Of a DNA stretch of 43,221 nt, positions 34,501-42,402 are shown piece after piece; the first letter of the stretch is position 1; each line of letters begins with the position of its first letter. Below the pieces are notes generated by a model. It saw nothing but the letters and a program-made list of their open reading frames with translations, searched no databases and was not told where the DNA came from. This DNA is from a bacterium D16-36 (GTDB lineage: Bacteria > Bacillota > Clostridia > Lachnospirales > Lachnospiraceae). The position numbers were made by a program, and so were the translations under genes. Where the stretch lies: assembly GCA_003611745.1 (NCBI GenBank), contig RAYF01000050.1, positions 1-43,221 of the forward strand. Reading direction: 5' to 3'.

Positions 34501-35072
34501 TAATAGGAATTATCATTATTTACTACATTTGTAGTCTTAATCGTCGACTGTTCCCCTTCCGTAAATGCATTATTAAGGAAATTATTATCTCTGTAATCCT
34601 CCCCGCTGCTATTCACTTCCGCACCATAGCCGTTCAGCCAGCTGCGCATCGTACATGTCTCCCATGTTACATCTGTTTTTGTACCATTATACCTCTGCAC
34701 ATCAATGTTTTTATCCGCCAGCAGAAACACATCGTCTCCGTCCACCGACAGCACCCGCCACTTGATCGGCTGCTTTTCATCATTTTTATCCGCTTTCCCA
34801 TCTCCATTCGTATCCTCCTGCCAGTAGTTACCGAACCAGATACTGTCCCAGGTGGTGATTCCGTTTTCCGTGGTCGGATTTTTCAACTCTTTCTGCCCGC
34901 CCGTTCCGGGCGCCACTTCCTGAGTGGTTTTGAGCATGCGGGGATTCCGGAGCGCTGGCTGCTCCGCCGCCCGGCTTCCCACCCCTTCTTTCATCGGCAG
35001 TATGCCAAACAACAGCGCCGCAATGACTAACAATGCGACTTTTCGTTTCATTCTCTTTCCAGTTGCTTTCAT
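31527..35072 (-). CDS. secreted adhesin-like protein with two DUF6273-type domains
   Basis: An 1181-residue exported protein. Residues 8-36 form a signal peptide (KRKVALLVIAALLFGILP). Two DUF6273-like domains follow (about 74-300 and 325-550), each starting WFGNYWQED and ending WWLRSP, a variable stretch and VRPALHLNL. Three Cys/His repeats of about 65 residues (585-650, 656-722, 895-960) share HxYxTDWKSxxTxHWKEC and TYKCxVCGY and could bind metal. A fibronectin-like segment (about 980-1085) and a BIG2-like domain (about 1095-1181, SDKAIATVTATGKIKAKKTG) end the protein. No LPxTG anchor is seen. AGGAGG lies six bases before the ATG. The domain order suits a surface or secreted binding protein. 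The variable stretches are discussed as possible retroelement targets. Confidence 0.85.
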   Translation of the reverse strand: MKATGKRMKRKVALLVIAALLFGILPMKEGVGSRAAEQPALRNPRMLKTTQEVAPGTGGQKELKNPTTENGITTWDSIWFGNYWQEDTNGDGKADKNDEKQPIKWRVLSVDGDDVFLLADKNIDVQRYNGTKTDVTWETCTMRSWLNGYGAEVNSSGEDYRDNNFLNNAFTEGEQSTIKTTNVVNNDNSYYGREGGNDTSDQVYLLSLDEVMNPAYGFTSYTKSTTTREAVNTAYVAEGGEINSSSTMDSDGSGMWWLRSPSYYGSYYAAIVGGTGGVGDAYAVFYNDRIAVRPALHLNLKASSDAISTPSWSYAGTVTSDDKVEWDCVWFGNYWQEDRNGDGKADQNDAKQPIKWRVLSVDGNDAFLVADKNLDCQEYNDTDTSVTWETCTLRSWLNGYGAGSNKEGKDYSSNNFLINAFAAGERPAIKTTNVVNDDNPYYGTEGGNDTSDKVYLLSLDEVKNPSYGFSSDYNKPNESRRAKNTGYAKDQGVYTVTFGEYAGNGSWWLRSPGRRHAANVHSYGFVYRGGLSINDHDVAVRPALHLNLSSTSSWSYAGTVTSEGGGSAISPPEPGASVTPTPLSHTHAYGTDWKSDMTTHWKECSCGEKTENAAHTEDAGTVTKEATETETGIRTYKCVVCGYVTRTEEIAVLPPSHTHTYGTDWKSSATTHWKECSCGDKKDETVHTEDAGTITKEPTKTETGVRTYKCSVCGYVTKTEEIEKHGEGLFGKGDETTSEVETPPEATDIPEDDRITSITINPAFNMKHKDGNEVELDLSKIKIKAKEIYDEAGLKRAEAALGETLNGNKHYNLLDLTLLYDGKDFSNSYDGLVKVIIPLPKGHRDKTFSCYRLTEKDGKMIKELIPGQQTEDSYIIYLEHFSEYALVATEPEEQHTHVYSTDWKSDATGHWKECACKDRTEESVHMQDAGTVTKEATETETGIKTYKCSVCGYVIKTEVIAKLQKGITNKQSSTTTKFTKAQKYKNGIIINKKISFKLTGNSLAVTWNKLPDVDGYDIFAASCDEAFKGITISVKKNNSSAIIRKINGRKIDGKKTYKVKVKAYRFLSNGKKQYIGTSAVMHVTGNLNKTRTNVKKISLKKKAFALKKGKTAQIRATIIKMNRKKKLLSKTHGAKLSYVSSDKAIATVTATGKIKAKKTGKCTIYVRALNGVSKKIKVTVK
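33450..33554 (-). other. variable region 2 of the secreted protein (VR-like)
   Basis: Residues 507-541. Between WWLRSPG and VRPAL the sequence is RRHAANVHSYGFVYRGG then LSINDHDVA. Divergent codons nearly all end in C or T (CGC CGC CAT, CAC AGC TAC, TTC, TAC, CTC AGT ATC AAC GAT CAT GAT), as expected if AAY codons were mutated at their adenines. A GC-rich CGCCCCGC follows the region, as at many retroelement targets. Confidence 0.5.
34194..34307 (-). other. variable region 1 of the secreted protein (VR-like)
   Basis: Residues 256-293. Between WWLRSP and VRPAL lies SYYGSYYAAIVGGTGGVGDA then YAVFYNDRIA. The frame AAxVxxxGxV is shared with region 2. Divergent codons are mostly NNY (AGC TAC TAT GGT AGT TAT TAT, GGC, ACT GGC GGC, GGC GAT GCC TAC, TTC TAC AAT GAT), with a few exceptions such as ATA, GGG and CGA. 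Confidence 0.5.
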
Positions 35073-35102
35073 ATTAATCCTCCTGAAATTTTATTTAAAC
35101 TA

Positions 35103-35286
35103 ATATCAAAAAGTGTACCTTTTGACAAAAGTTCAATTATCCAAAAATTTTGAATAATTACATTAAAACTAAAGATATTTTACCAGAAAATTCTACAAAT
35201 ATAAAGAAAATTATTGCCTCAAACAAAAAAATATAGTAAAATATTCCATGTAACCAGAGTGTCAAAAGGTACACCTTTTGACACTC
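35103..35286. repeat. inverted repeat pair enclosing a promoter, candidate invertible segment
   Basis: The right repeat (35257-35286) is a 30-bp palindrome made of GAGTGTCAAAAGGT and its complement around a central AC. The left repeat (35103-35130) contains GTGTACCTTTTGACA and TCAAAA, matching the right repeat in opposite orientation over about 23 of 26 positions, with the central dinucleotide reading GT. The enclosed 126 bp is AT-rich and holds a promoter. A serine recombinase gene starts 640 bases to the right. Serine recombinases exchange strands at a central dinucleotide, so GT against AC fits inversion. Confidence 0.5.
35214..35242 (+). promoter_or_regulatory. promoter inside the repeat pair, pointing away from the secreted protein gene
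   Basis: TTGCCT (35214-35219), a 17-bp spacer and TAAAAT (35237-35242) make a good plus-strand promoter. The gene it would serve after inversion starts at 35072 on the minus strand. In the present orientation it faces the 3' end of the recombinase gene. A weaker minus-strand TAAAAT occurs near 35171, so some expression may remain. Confidence 0.5.
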
Positions 35287-35310
35287 TCAAACGATTCTAA
35301 TCCCCATATT

Positions 35311-35928
<618 letters not shown>

Positions 35929-35969
35929 TTACAATTCCTCCTTACAAATTTCTCGAAAAACAACCATTC

Positions 35970-36001
35970 AAAAAAGTCCTACTGCATTTCTACAATAGGA
36001 C
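35970..36001 (-). terminator. Rho-independent terminator of the mobA operon
   Basis: On the minus strand GTCCTA (36001-35996) pairs with TAGGAC (35981-35976) over a 14-base loop and is followed by TTTTTT. It lies 50 bases past the stop of the coiled-coil membrane protein and before the recombinase gene. Confidence 0.7.
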
Positions 36002-36050
36002 CTTCTTAAAATCAAAACTACATAATCAAACAGGCATGCTTTTCAAAGAT

Positions 36051-37088
36051 TCAAAAACCATGCCTGTCATGATAAAAATACAGAAACTCCATCACTGCAC
36101 TAATCAAAATCCACCAGCTTACCACATTCAGTCTGAATGGAATAAATGGCAAATTTACTACTACCATTGAAATAGAAAATCCCATAAAAGCAATTCCTGT
36201 CATTGCACATTTCTTTATCACTTCCAAATCCTTATAATCATAAAATTCCCACCGCCTTTTCCATTTCTGTAACAGATAACGCAATCCTATACGGATAAGA
36301 CAAAAACCAGCAACCGCAATGATAACAGATACAAAAATCAAAATCCCTATAGCAGCATAAGTCGGCATTTCCATTGTTATTTTTAAATAAAGCCTTTGAT
36401 AGAAATCTCCAATACACTGTGACAGCCATTGAATATTTCTGTATCTGTCCCAAAACCATAACGGAATAGTCGATACAATATTCTTCTCAAGAAAAAGAAG
36501 TGCCGCCAATTGTATCAGATAAGCAGCCAATAGCACAACTGTTATGCCGGATAACTGTCTGGACTGCCTGCGGAAATTTCTATCTGATTTCTCTTTCAAC
36601 TCCCTTTGTATCTGCCTTTTAAGTTGTGCCACTTCTCCTGCCAGAGTTTGCTCATACTCAGCCATCATCCGATTTGCTCTGCCAAGTTTTTTATCAGCGT
36701 TCCCTTCCTTTTTCCTGGCTTCGGAAAGAACCGTCTCGGCTCTGTCCCGCATTTCTTTCTCTCGTTTCTCGGTTTCTGCCATTCTGACTTTCAATCTCTC
36801 GTTCTCCTGTAAGATGATATCGCTGCCGCTGTATTTCTCTAATTTCTCTGTCTGCTGTCGCAGCAGCTCCCCTTGCTCGGAGAGTACGGAGTTCACGGAT
36901 TGTATCTGCGATTTCAGTTTCTGATTGCCGGAAGAAAGATTCTGTATCTCTTGATTCTTCTCCTGCAATTGATTCCGCAGAGTTTCCAATTCCGTATTTT
37001 TGTCGCTCAGTTCCTGTTCCATATTCTCCATCTGATTCAACAGACTGTCAATCTGCTCTCCGCTGTTGTAATCGTCTAATTCGTTCAT
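36051..37088 (-). CDS. coiled-coil membrane protein of the mobA operon (DUF6040-like)
   Basis: A 345-residue protein. Residues about 1-180 are a long coiled coil (EQELSDKNTELETLRNQLQE and similar). Four hydrophobic segments follow (around 181-200, 243-265, 292-312 and 317-338) and would cross the membrane. I recall such proteins beside MobA/MobL relaxases as DUF6040; the name is from memory. Its ATG overlaps the relaxase 3' end by 41 bases, with GAGGGAG close upstream. A role in anchoring the relaxosome at the membrane is a guess from layout. A hairpin (ACAGGCAT with ATGCCTGT) covers its stop codon. Confidence 0.7.
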   Translation of the reverse strand: MNELDDYNSGEQIDSLLNQMENMEQELSDKNTELETLRNQLQEKNQEIQNLSSGNQKLKSQIQSVNSVLSEQGELLRQQTEKLEKYSGSDIILQENERLKVRMAETEKREKEMRDRAETVLSEARKKEGNADKKLGRANRMMAEYEQTLAGEVAQLKRQIQRELKEKSDRNFRRQSRQLSGITVVLLAAYLIQLAALLFLEKNIVSTIPLWFWDRYRNIQWLSQCIGDFYQRLYLKITMEMPTYAAIGILIFVSVIIAVAGFCLIRIGLRYLLQKWKRRWEFYDYKDLEVIKKCAMTGIAFMGFSISMVVVNLPFIPFRLNVVSWWILISAVMEFLYFYHDRHGF

Positions 37089-38247
37089 TGCGCTCCCTCA
37101 CTTTCTCTAAGATTTGCTCTTTAAGTTCTGCAATTCGGCTATCTGTCTCTGTAATATCTGATTCTGTCTGGAGAGCATGGCGTTTTCGCTGTTCAATCTC
37201 CCCGCTAATCCGGTCAGTTCCTGATTCTGCTGACGGAGTATGGGGAGCTCCCTGTTCTCCGATTGTAATCTCTCGATTTCCGTCTGCTGATTTTCCACCA
37301 GTTCCAGAATCTCGCCCTGCTTTTCCAGAATAACCAACACCTCCTGCAACTCTTTGATATATTCGTCCAATCAAATTCCCCGCTTTCTCCATAATTATTT
37401 GATGTAACACTTTCATGGTCTGGAACCATTGCTTTGTTACATGATTTAATTGTTTAACAATTCGGTTATGCTCGCATCGGTCAGACGCTTCGCCCCTTTG
37501 TTCCATCCGCCTTGCACGAAACCCCTCATGTATCATTGGCTCAATGGGAAGTCCCTGCCTTTCATAACTGCGGTGGTCAATCTGCTGTTCCACAGATAGA
37601 TAACGGTTACAAATCTCTGCCCACGATTTTCTCCATTTTTCCACATTGCCACGGTCATTCCAGTCATTTGCCTGCACCGTTATCCGCTTCCAAAGTTTCT
37701 CATTCCGCTTGCCTAGCTTCTGCATTCCTGTCTTTTTGTCAATGAGGGGAATGCGGTTTCCATCTTCATCTCTGGCATACTCTTTTTTCTCCTTTGTACC
37801 CCAAGAACCATCTGCTTTGATTGGTCGGGTAGTTAGAAGAATATGGGCATGAGGATTGCCGTTTTTCTTATCGTGAATGGCAATATCCGCACACATACCT
37901 TTAGAAATAAAATTGGTCTGCACATAATCCTGGATAACTGTAAGCTGCAATTCTCTGGAAAATTCCACCGGCAACGCCACCTCCACCTCTCTGGCAAACT
38001 GTGCATTGGATTTTTTCTCAACTTTTGTAACCGATTCCCAAAGCGTCTGCCTGTCCAGGTATTCCTTTAGTGCATGGTCCGGCAAAAGAATTTCCTGATG
38101 TACCACACCGCCTTTGCGGGTAAAATCATGGGTAAGCCCGGTTTCCCTGTCATAAAGTTTCTCCCCGGCACGATATGCCGCAGCCGCAATCACAGACTTG
38201 CCTTTGCTCCGTCCGATTATCTTAACCGAATAGTGATAAATCGCCAT
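37048..38247 (-). CDS. mobA: MobA/MobL-family relaxase (MOBQ)
   Basis: A 399-residue relaxase. It begins AIYHYSVKIIGRSKGKSVIA then AAYRAGEKLYD, the MobA_MobL signature with the candidate active-site Tyr at residue 25. The metal-binding HUH motif is NPHAHILLTTR (His 133 and 135). The C-terminal part is charged and helical. The start at 38247 follows GGGAG by nine bases; an in-frame frame extends to 38298 but lacks family-like sequence. A canonical IncQ-type nic sequence lies 300 bases upstream, matching this relaxase class. DUF3847 and TnpW-like genes precede it. Confidence 0.9.
   Translation of the reverse strand: MAIYHYSVKIIGRSKGKSVIAAAAYRAGEKLYDRETGLTHDFTRKGGVVHQEILLPDHALKEYLDRQTLWESVTKVEKKSNAQFAREVEVALPVEFSRELQLTVIQDYVQTNFISKGMCADIAIHDKKNGNPHAHILLTTRPIKADGSWGTKEKKEYARDEDGNRIPLIDKKTGMQKLGKRNEKLWKRITVQANDWNDRGNVEKWRKSWAEICNRYLSVEQQIDHRSYERQGLPIEPMIHEGFRARRMEQRGEASDRCEHNRIVKQLNHVTKQWFQTMKVLHQIIMEKAGNLIGRIYQRVAGGVGYSGKAGRDSGTGGKSADGNREITIGEQGAPHTPSAESGTDRISGEIEQRKRHALQTESDITETDSRIAELKEQILEKVRERNERIRRLQQRRAD
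37107..37370 (-). CDS. possible overprinted coiled-coil ORF inside mobA
   Basis: A second frame within the 3' end of mobA encodes 87 residues beginning DEYIKELQEVLVILEKQGEI, with steady heptads such as LSRQNQILQRQIAELQNL. It starts with TTG at 37370 after a weak GGGG site. Both frames look protein-like here, partly because GAA/CAG-rich DNA can give helical sequence in more than one frame. It may be real, as a small coiled-coil partner of the following protein, or a by-product. Confidence 0.25.
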   Translation of the reverse strand: MDEYIKELQEVLVILEKQGEILELVENQQTEIERLQSENRELPILRQQNQELTGLAGRLNSENAMLSRQNQILQRQIAELQNLKSKS

Positions 38248-38367
38248 AAGCACCATCTCCCTTCCGTAAATTATCACTGCAAAAAACAAAGTGCCCATGT
38301 CAAAATATCAAACTGACATTCAGACAAAGGCTGAAATAATAATTGCTATAGAATAGACTGCTAAAGG

Positions 38368-38558
38368 GAAGAACGCTGTTTTTGCGTTCTTCTGGTGTGA
38401 GTAGACAGCAACAGCAGAATACTGTTACTGTCGTAGATGTTCTTGGCGTTTCGTCATTTGGCGAAACGTCTGTAGAATATCTTCTCACACTAGCCTCGCC
38501 AGAGCGCACGTCCACGAAGTGGGATAGACAGTCTCTGACTGTCTATAAGTGCGCCCTT
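38368..38558 (+). other. oriT: origin of transfer with IncQ-type nic sequence
   Basis: TAAGTGCGCCCTT at 38546-38558 matches the nic core of RSF1010/pSC101-type oriT as I know it. It is preceded by a perfect hairpin, ATAGACAGTC (38524-38533) facing GACTGTCTAT over three bases. Further inverted repeats lie to the left: GAAGAACGC facing GCGTTCTTC (38368-38392), GACAG/AACAG facing CTGTT/CTGTC (38404-38432) and CGTTTCG facing CGAAACG (38447-38468). The region is the gap of about 320 bp between mobA and the DUF3847 gene. Confidence 0.8.
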
Positions 38559-38568
38559 CTTCGTTTCC

Positions 38569-38919
38569 CTACGAAGGGAGTGACAAAGTATCGTCTCCCC
38601 CGTCTGTATCTTTTACTGTATCAGGAATATGCGCTGTCTGCATGGCTCTGGAAAAATACTTTCCATTGCTTTCCTGCTTTTTTAGAAAAGCAATCAGCTT
38701 GGGAACATCTTCTTCCGTAACTGGTCTTCCCAGCACCGATTCCACCGCACCGCCAATCTGAATCAGCCGATGGGTACGGATTTTCCGTTCTTCTTCCTTT
38801 TTCCGCTTTTCCAACTGTTTCCGCTGTGCCTGATACTGTTTTAGTTTCTCTAACATTTCTTCCTCTTTGGTAGTACAACTTTGGATTCGCTCGTCCAATG
38901 TTCTTCTTTGCTTTGCCAT
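38569..38919 (-). CDS. DUF3847-like mobilization accessory protein
   Basis: A 116-residue protein: KQRRTLDERIQSCTTKEEEM, a basic coiled coil, then IRTHRLIQIGGAVESVLGRP and LIAFLKKQESNGKYFSRAM. This is the DUF3847 pattern as I recall it, found next to MobA/MobL relaxases. The ATG at 38919 has AAAGGAC eight bases upstream; an in-frame extension to 38979 lacks family sequence. It lies beside oriT and may be the MobC-like partner that opens the nic region, which is inferred. Confidence 0.72.
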   Translation of the reverse strand: MAKQRRTLDERIQSCTTKEEEMLEKLKQYQAQRKQLEKRKKEEERKIRTHRLIQIGGAVESVLGRPVTEEDVPKLIAFLKKQESNGKYFSRAMQTAHIPDTVKDTDGGDDTLSLPS

Positions 38920-38982
38920 AAATACCGTCCTTTCTCCGACACCTGCCGAAAATAAAAACTTTACCTTTGCGCCAATCAAAAA

Positions 38983-39162
38983 TCATTCTTCTGCCACTAC
39001 AGGCAGACCGTTTACACGAATATCATTTCTGATAAGGTGTAATAATCTGTCCTCCGCTGTGACAGAATCCGTTTCTGTAAAATGCACATTAACCACATAG
39101 GTAGTTGCTCCGATTCGTTTTGTAAAACTGTCATTCTCTGTTGCTTCACTGTTATCCCCCAT
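38983..39162 (-). CDS. tnpW: TnpW family small protein
   Basis: A 59-residue protein with SFTKRIGATTYVVNVHFTET then LLHLIRNDI, the TnpW-type pattern as I recall it. The ATG at 39162 follows GGGAGG by four to five bases; a frame to 39234 exists but has no support. Function is unknown to me. It is the first gene of the minus-strand mobilization unit. Confidence 0.7.
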   Translation of the reverse strand: MGDNSEATENDSFTKRIGATTYVVNVHFTETDSVTAEDRLLHLIRNDIRVNGLPVVAEE

Positions 39163-39401
39163 AAAACCTCCCATCTTGTGCATGGGTCTGCACAAATACA
39201 TCATTAAAAATTTCTTTTCGCTTTTTATTGCCATCAGAACATTTGTTTTGTATAATATCTATATGGTGGTGGTCTGCGACAAAAACAGCAGATACCAGTT
39301 TCAAATTTTAAGTATGGCATATTCCAGTTCCCCTTTCTGATTTTTTGTAATTGGTTTTTTGCAAAAGAAATTACTTCTTGTCACTAATAGGAGAAATAAA
39401 C

Positions 39402-39446
39402 ATGGCAAATCGGAACTGTTTTGAAAAATATTTGAAAAAATTTTAA
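39402..39446 (+). CDS. possible 14-residue leader peptide
   Basis: AGGAG lies eight bases before an ATG at 39402, which opens a 14-codon frame (MANRNCFEKYLKKF) ending at TAA 39444-39446. It lies 30 bases before the sigma-like gene, so it could be a translated leader. The ribosome site here is better than that of the following gene. The length alone gives little statistical support. Confidence 0.35.
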   Translation: MANRNCFEKYLKKF

Positions 39447-39475
39447 TTTACGGACAAAAAGGCGGTGAATCCATA

Positions 39476-40261
39476 ATGCAAAAAAGAACAGAAGCATTTT
39501 CAGAAATGGAAGATAACGGTTTTGAAAATGAGTTTTTGGACGCACTGATACGGGAACGCTCTGCTATTGAAAAAATTGAACAGGAAAAAGAAGAAAATTC
39601 TTTCATGGAAGAAACGGTTACTGCCCCCGCATTAAAGAAAAAGTTGTGGAGAGACACCCAGAAAGAAGCACTTGCCAGACTGGAGGATTCTGCACGGACG
39701 GAAGAAGATTTCCGCAACGTACAGTCTTGGTGGGACAGGCTGGAAGCAAATGCAGACAGGCGGTACCGTTATCATGTCATTGGTCGTTCCGATATTCCTT
39801 TAGAATGGGGCGCAGCACCAGAGGAAGTCATTCTCCCCGAACCGATTCAGTCCGTGTTTTGGAAACAGATAACAAAGGGCGAATTTCTGGACACCATTTT
39901 TGACTGCCCCTTTGAAATGCAGGAACTGGTTGAGGATATTGATATAGCACAATCCATCCATGAATTAAAAGATGTTCATAAAGAAGTATTGTACTATAGT
40001 GCTATTAGGCAGTATTCCAATCAGCGGATTGCCCATATCCGTAACCAGACTGACCGCAACATCCTCAAAGTGAAAAATACCATTTTGAAAAAGCTGCGGA
40101 AAGAACTGTATACCATCTTGTGCGAACGGCAGGAGACACAGCAGCCCCTGTGCAGAAGAGAAAAAGAGTTTTTGGAGAATTATTCTTCCGTTTTTGCTGA
40201 TAACAGGCAGACAAAACCTCCAGAATCTAATGCAACAAAGAGAAAACAAGACAAAAAGTAA
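39476..40261 (+). CDS. sigma-70 region 4-like regulator
   Basis: A 261-residue protein. Residues about 162-215 resemble sigma region 4: IHELKDVHKEVLYYSAIRQY then SNQRIAHIRNQTDRNILKVK and TILKKLRKEL, a helix-turn-helix with the NxxK(V)xN turn typical of mobile-element sigma-like proteins. The rest is acidic and helical (residues 1-80) with a Trp-rich middle. No region 2 is seen, so it probably acts as an activator or accessory factor. GGCGGTG stands before the ATG. It is divergent from the minus-strand mobilization genes and may regulate them. Confidence 0.7.
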   Translation: MQKRTEAFSEMEDNGFENEFLDALIRERSAIEKIEQEKEENSFMEETVTAPALKKKLWRDTQKEALARLEDSARTEEDFRNVQSWWDRLEANADRRYRYHVIGRSDIPLEWGAAPEEVILPEPIQSVFWKQITKGEFLDTIFDCPFEMQELVEDIDIAQSIHELKDVHKEVLYYSAIRQYSNQRIAHIRNQTDRNILKVKNTILKKLRKELYTILCERQETQQPLCRREKEFLENYSSVFADNRQTKPPESNATKRKQDKK

Positions 40262-40347
40262 AGTAACGATTGACGTTATTTGACTTGTCTGTTAGGATAG
40301 TAATATATTTATAACAATTTGCAATTACAACTATGTGAGGTATTGAT

Positions 40348-41265
40348 ATGAACCTTTTCAAGAAAACCAGTTCCCATTGGGTACGGTATGATAAATATGA
40401 ATGGAAAGAAGATGATAAGGGTGTGCTGTATATCACACCTGCCAAAAATGCAAAACCAAATCTGTATAATCCCCTGACAGATTCTGATGAAATGGTACTC
40501 CATGCAATCAACACAGGAGTTACCTGCATGAATCAGGATGCTGATGAGCAGATAAAGAAAAATGCGGTCATGGATTTTGTATCTTCTTATGGACTGCTCG
40601 GCTTTATGACAGCACTATCCACCACACCGGAATTTATCACTTATGAGGCGGTATACCTCCCCAAAAATCGTTTCATCAAAGAGGAAAGCATGACAACGGA
40701 ACAATACCTGTCTTACTTTTTCCCCTTTGACAAACTTGATTTTGTAAAGCGGGGCGTAGAATCCACCTGGAGCGTCAGCGAACCGACAATGGCAGCACTG
40801 GTAATGACCATGAGCGACAGACCACAGGCAGTGACCATGAGTTTATTGCGGGAATATGCCGAACCGTATGAATGGTTGCTAAAGGAATTTACCGACTGGG
40901 CATTTACCTTTTTGTCCGGTTTCCTGTATTATCAGGATTTTGATAAACTTGACGATATGCAGAAAGATTTATATCGGCAGGGTATGGCAACATTTGGTGG
41001 GATTGCACCAACGTATCACATAGAATTGCTGGAAAAGCCAACCATTGTATGGGACTTTCATTCGCTGCTGCTGGCAATACAGATGATGTTCAGCTTTATG
41101 CTGACGGATGAAAAAGCTTCTCTGAAAGTCTGCAAGCATTGCGGAAAAGTGTTCCTTGCCTCCAGACCAAATACGGTATTTTGCAGCGGACAGTGTAAGA
41201 ACCAGTACAATGTGTATAAGAGCAGAGGAAAAGGCAGGAAGGAGAATTTGCTGGATGGAAAATGA
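40348..41265 (+). CDS. zinc-finger protein of unknown family
   Basis: A 305-residue protein. The C-terminal part has CKHCGKVFLASRPNTVFCSG then QCKNQYNVYKSRGKGR, two CxxC pairs forming a treble-clef or CGNR-like zinc finger followed by a basic tail, suggesting nucleic-acid binding. The rest (for example MAALVMTMSDRPQAVTMSLL) is helical and I do not recognise it. GTGAGG lies upstream of the ATG. It follows the sigma-like gene by 86 bases, and its end overlaps the rhuM start by 11 bases. Confidence 0.65.
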   Translation: MNLFKKTSSHWVRYDKYEWKEDDKGVLYITPAKNAKPNLYNPLTDSDEMVLHAINTGVTCMNQDADEQIKKNAVMDFVSSYGLLGFMTALSTTPEFITYEAVYLPKNRFIKEESMTTEQYLSYFFPFDKLDFVKRGVESTWSVSEPTMAALVMTMSDRPQAVTMSLLREYAEPYEWLLKEFTDWAFTFLSGFLYYQDFDKLDDMQKDLYRQGMATFGGIAPTYHIELLEKPTIVWDFHSLLLAIQMMFSFMLTDEKASLKVCKHCGKVFLASRPNTVFCSGQCKNQYNVYKSRGKGRKENLLDGK

Positions 41266-42274
41266 TGAAATAATGGAGTTAGGGGATATTCTTATTTATC
41301 AGACAGAAAAAGGCGACACCAGAATTGATGTTTTTTTTCAAAATGATGACATTTGGATGAATCAGTCTGCCCTTGCCAAATTGTATAATACAACCCCTCA
41401 AAACATAACCATGCATATCCGCAATATTTATGCAGACGGGGAATTAGATGAATTTTCAACTTGTAAGGAATTCTTACAAGTTCAAACAGAAGGAAAAAGA
41501 AAAATCAAAAGGAAGAAAAAGCATTACAATTTCAAAATGATTCTCGCTATTGGCTATCGTGTCCGTTCCAATATTGGGATGCATTTTAGAAATTGGGCTT
41601 CCCATATATTAGAAGAATATTCCCGCAAAGGTTTTGCCATGGATGATGAACGGCTCAAAAATCCAAAACAATTCGGAGAGGACTATTTTGACGAATTATT
41701 AGAACGGATTCGTGAAATCCGTTCTTCTGAAAAACGGTTTTATCAGAAGATTTGCGATATATATAAAACATCCATTGATTATTCCAGTAATGATAAAGAG
41801 GCACAGCTATTCTTTAAAACCGTGCAGAACAAAATACATTATGGGGTACATGGACACACTGCTGCAGAAGTTATTATGCAAAGAGCTGATGCAACCAAAA
41901 ATAACATGGGATTAACTGCCTTTGAGGGGGCAAAAGTCCGCAAGAAAGATGTGGATATTGCAAAGAATTATCTTGATGAAGATGAAATGCAGGAATTAAA
42001 CAGGGTAGTTACTATGTATCTGGATTTCGCAGAGGATCAGGCCCGCAGACATATCCCCATGTATATGAAAGATTGGGAAACTTATCTCAATAATTTTCTG
42101 GATATGACAGGACGGGAAGTGCTATCCGATGCTGGGCACATTTCCGCACAGCAGGCAAAAGCACATGCCTACGAACAATATGAACTTTATGATGAAAACA
42201 GAAAGAAGATAGAAGCAAATGAAGTGGATTTGTTGGTTGAGGAAACAGAGCAGATAAAGGATGAGATAAATTAA
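41255..42274 (+). CDS. rhuM: RhuM family protein
   Basis: A 339-residue RhuM family protein. Diagnostic parts are IYQTEKGDTRIDVFFQND then IWMNQSALAKLYNTTPQNIT, YNFKMILAIGYRVRSNIGMH, and KIHYGVHGHTAAEVIMQRAD. The family is named after a Salmonella island gene and is widespread in mobile elements; its biochemical role is not established to my knowledge, though the C-terminal GVHGHTAAE region recalls Fic/DOC neighbours. The ATG at 41255 has AAGGAG ten bases upstream. Translation is coupled to the preceding gene. Confidence 0.82.
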   Translation: MENDEIMELGDILIYQTEKGDTRIDVFFQNDDIWMNQSALAKLYNTTPQNITMHIRNIYADGELDEFSTCKEFLQVQTEGKRKIKRKKKHYNFKMILAIGYRVRSNIGMHFRNWASHILEEYSRKGFAMDDERLKNPKQFGEDYFDELLERIREIRSSEKRFYQKICDIYKTSIDYSSNDKEAQLFFKTVQNKIHYGVHGHTAAEVIMQRADATKNNMGLTAFEGAKVRKKDVDIAKNYLDEDEMQELNRVVTMYLDFAEDQARRHIPMYMKDWETYLNNFLDMTGREVLSDAGHISAQQAKAHAYEQYELYDENRKKIEANEVDLLVEETEQIKDEIN

Positions 42275-42300
42275 CAGACCTCGAAGAATAACAAAATAAG

Positions 42301-42330
42301 TTCACAAAAGTCGACTTTTTATGTTAGAAT
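42301..42330 (+). promoter_or_regulatory. promoter of the AIPR-like gene
   Basis: TTCACA (42301-42306), 18 bp and TAGAAT (42325-42330, preceded by TGT) lie about 70 bases before the ATG at 42403. GGGAG lies eight bases before that ATG. Confidence 0.5.
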
Positions 42331-42402
42331 AAAAGGTACAAGAAGTCAAAATATAGCCATATAGATTTTTTGATAATTTGAAATACAAGGGAGAATACCA
42401 AT

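Noticed and set aside
31527-35072. A complete diversity-generating retroelement in the window.
   Set aside because: No reverse transcriptase, accessory gene or template repeat is present within the window; only the target-like gene is seen.
35214-35286. The 30-bp palindrome at 35257-35286 as a transcription terminator for the recombinase gene.
   Set aside because: No T run follows on the minus strand, and a related site occurs at 35103-35130 in opposite orientation, which a terminator does not explain. A regulator binding site remains possible.
40348-41265. The zinc-finger protein as a transposase.
   Set aside because: There is no DDE or HUH catalytic pattern and no terminal inverted repeats around it.
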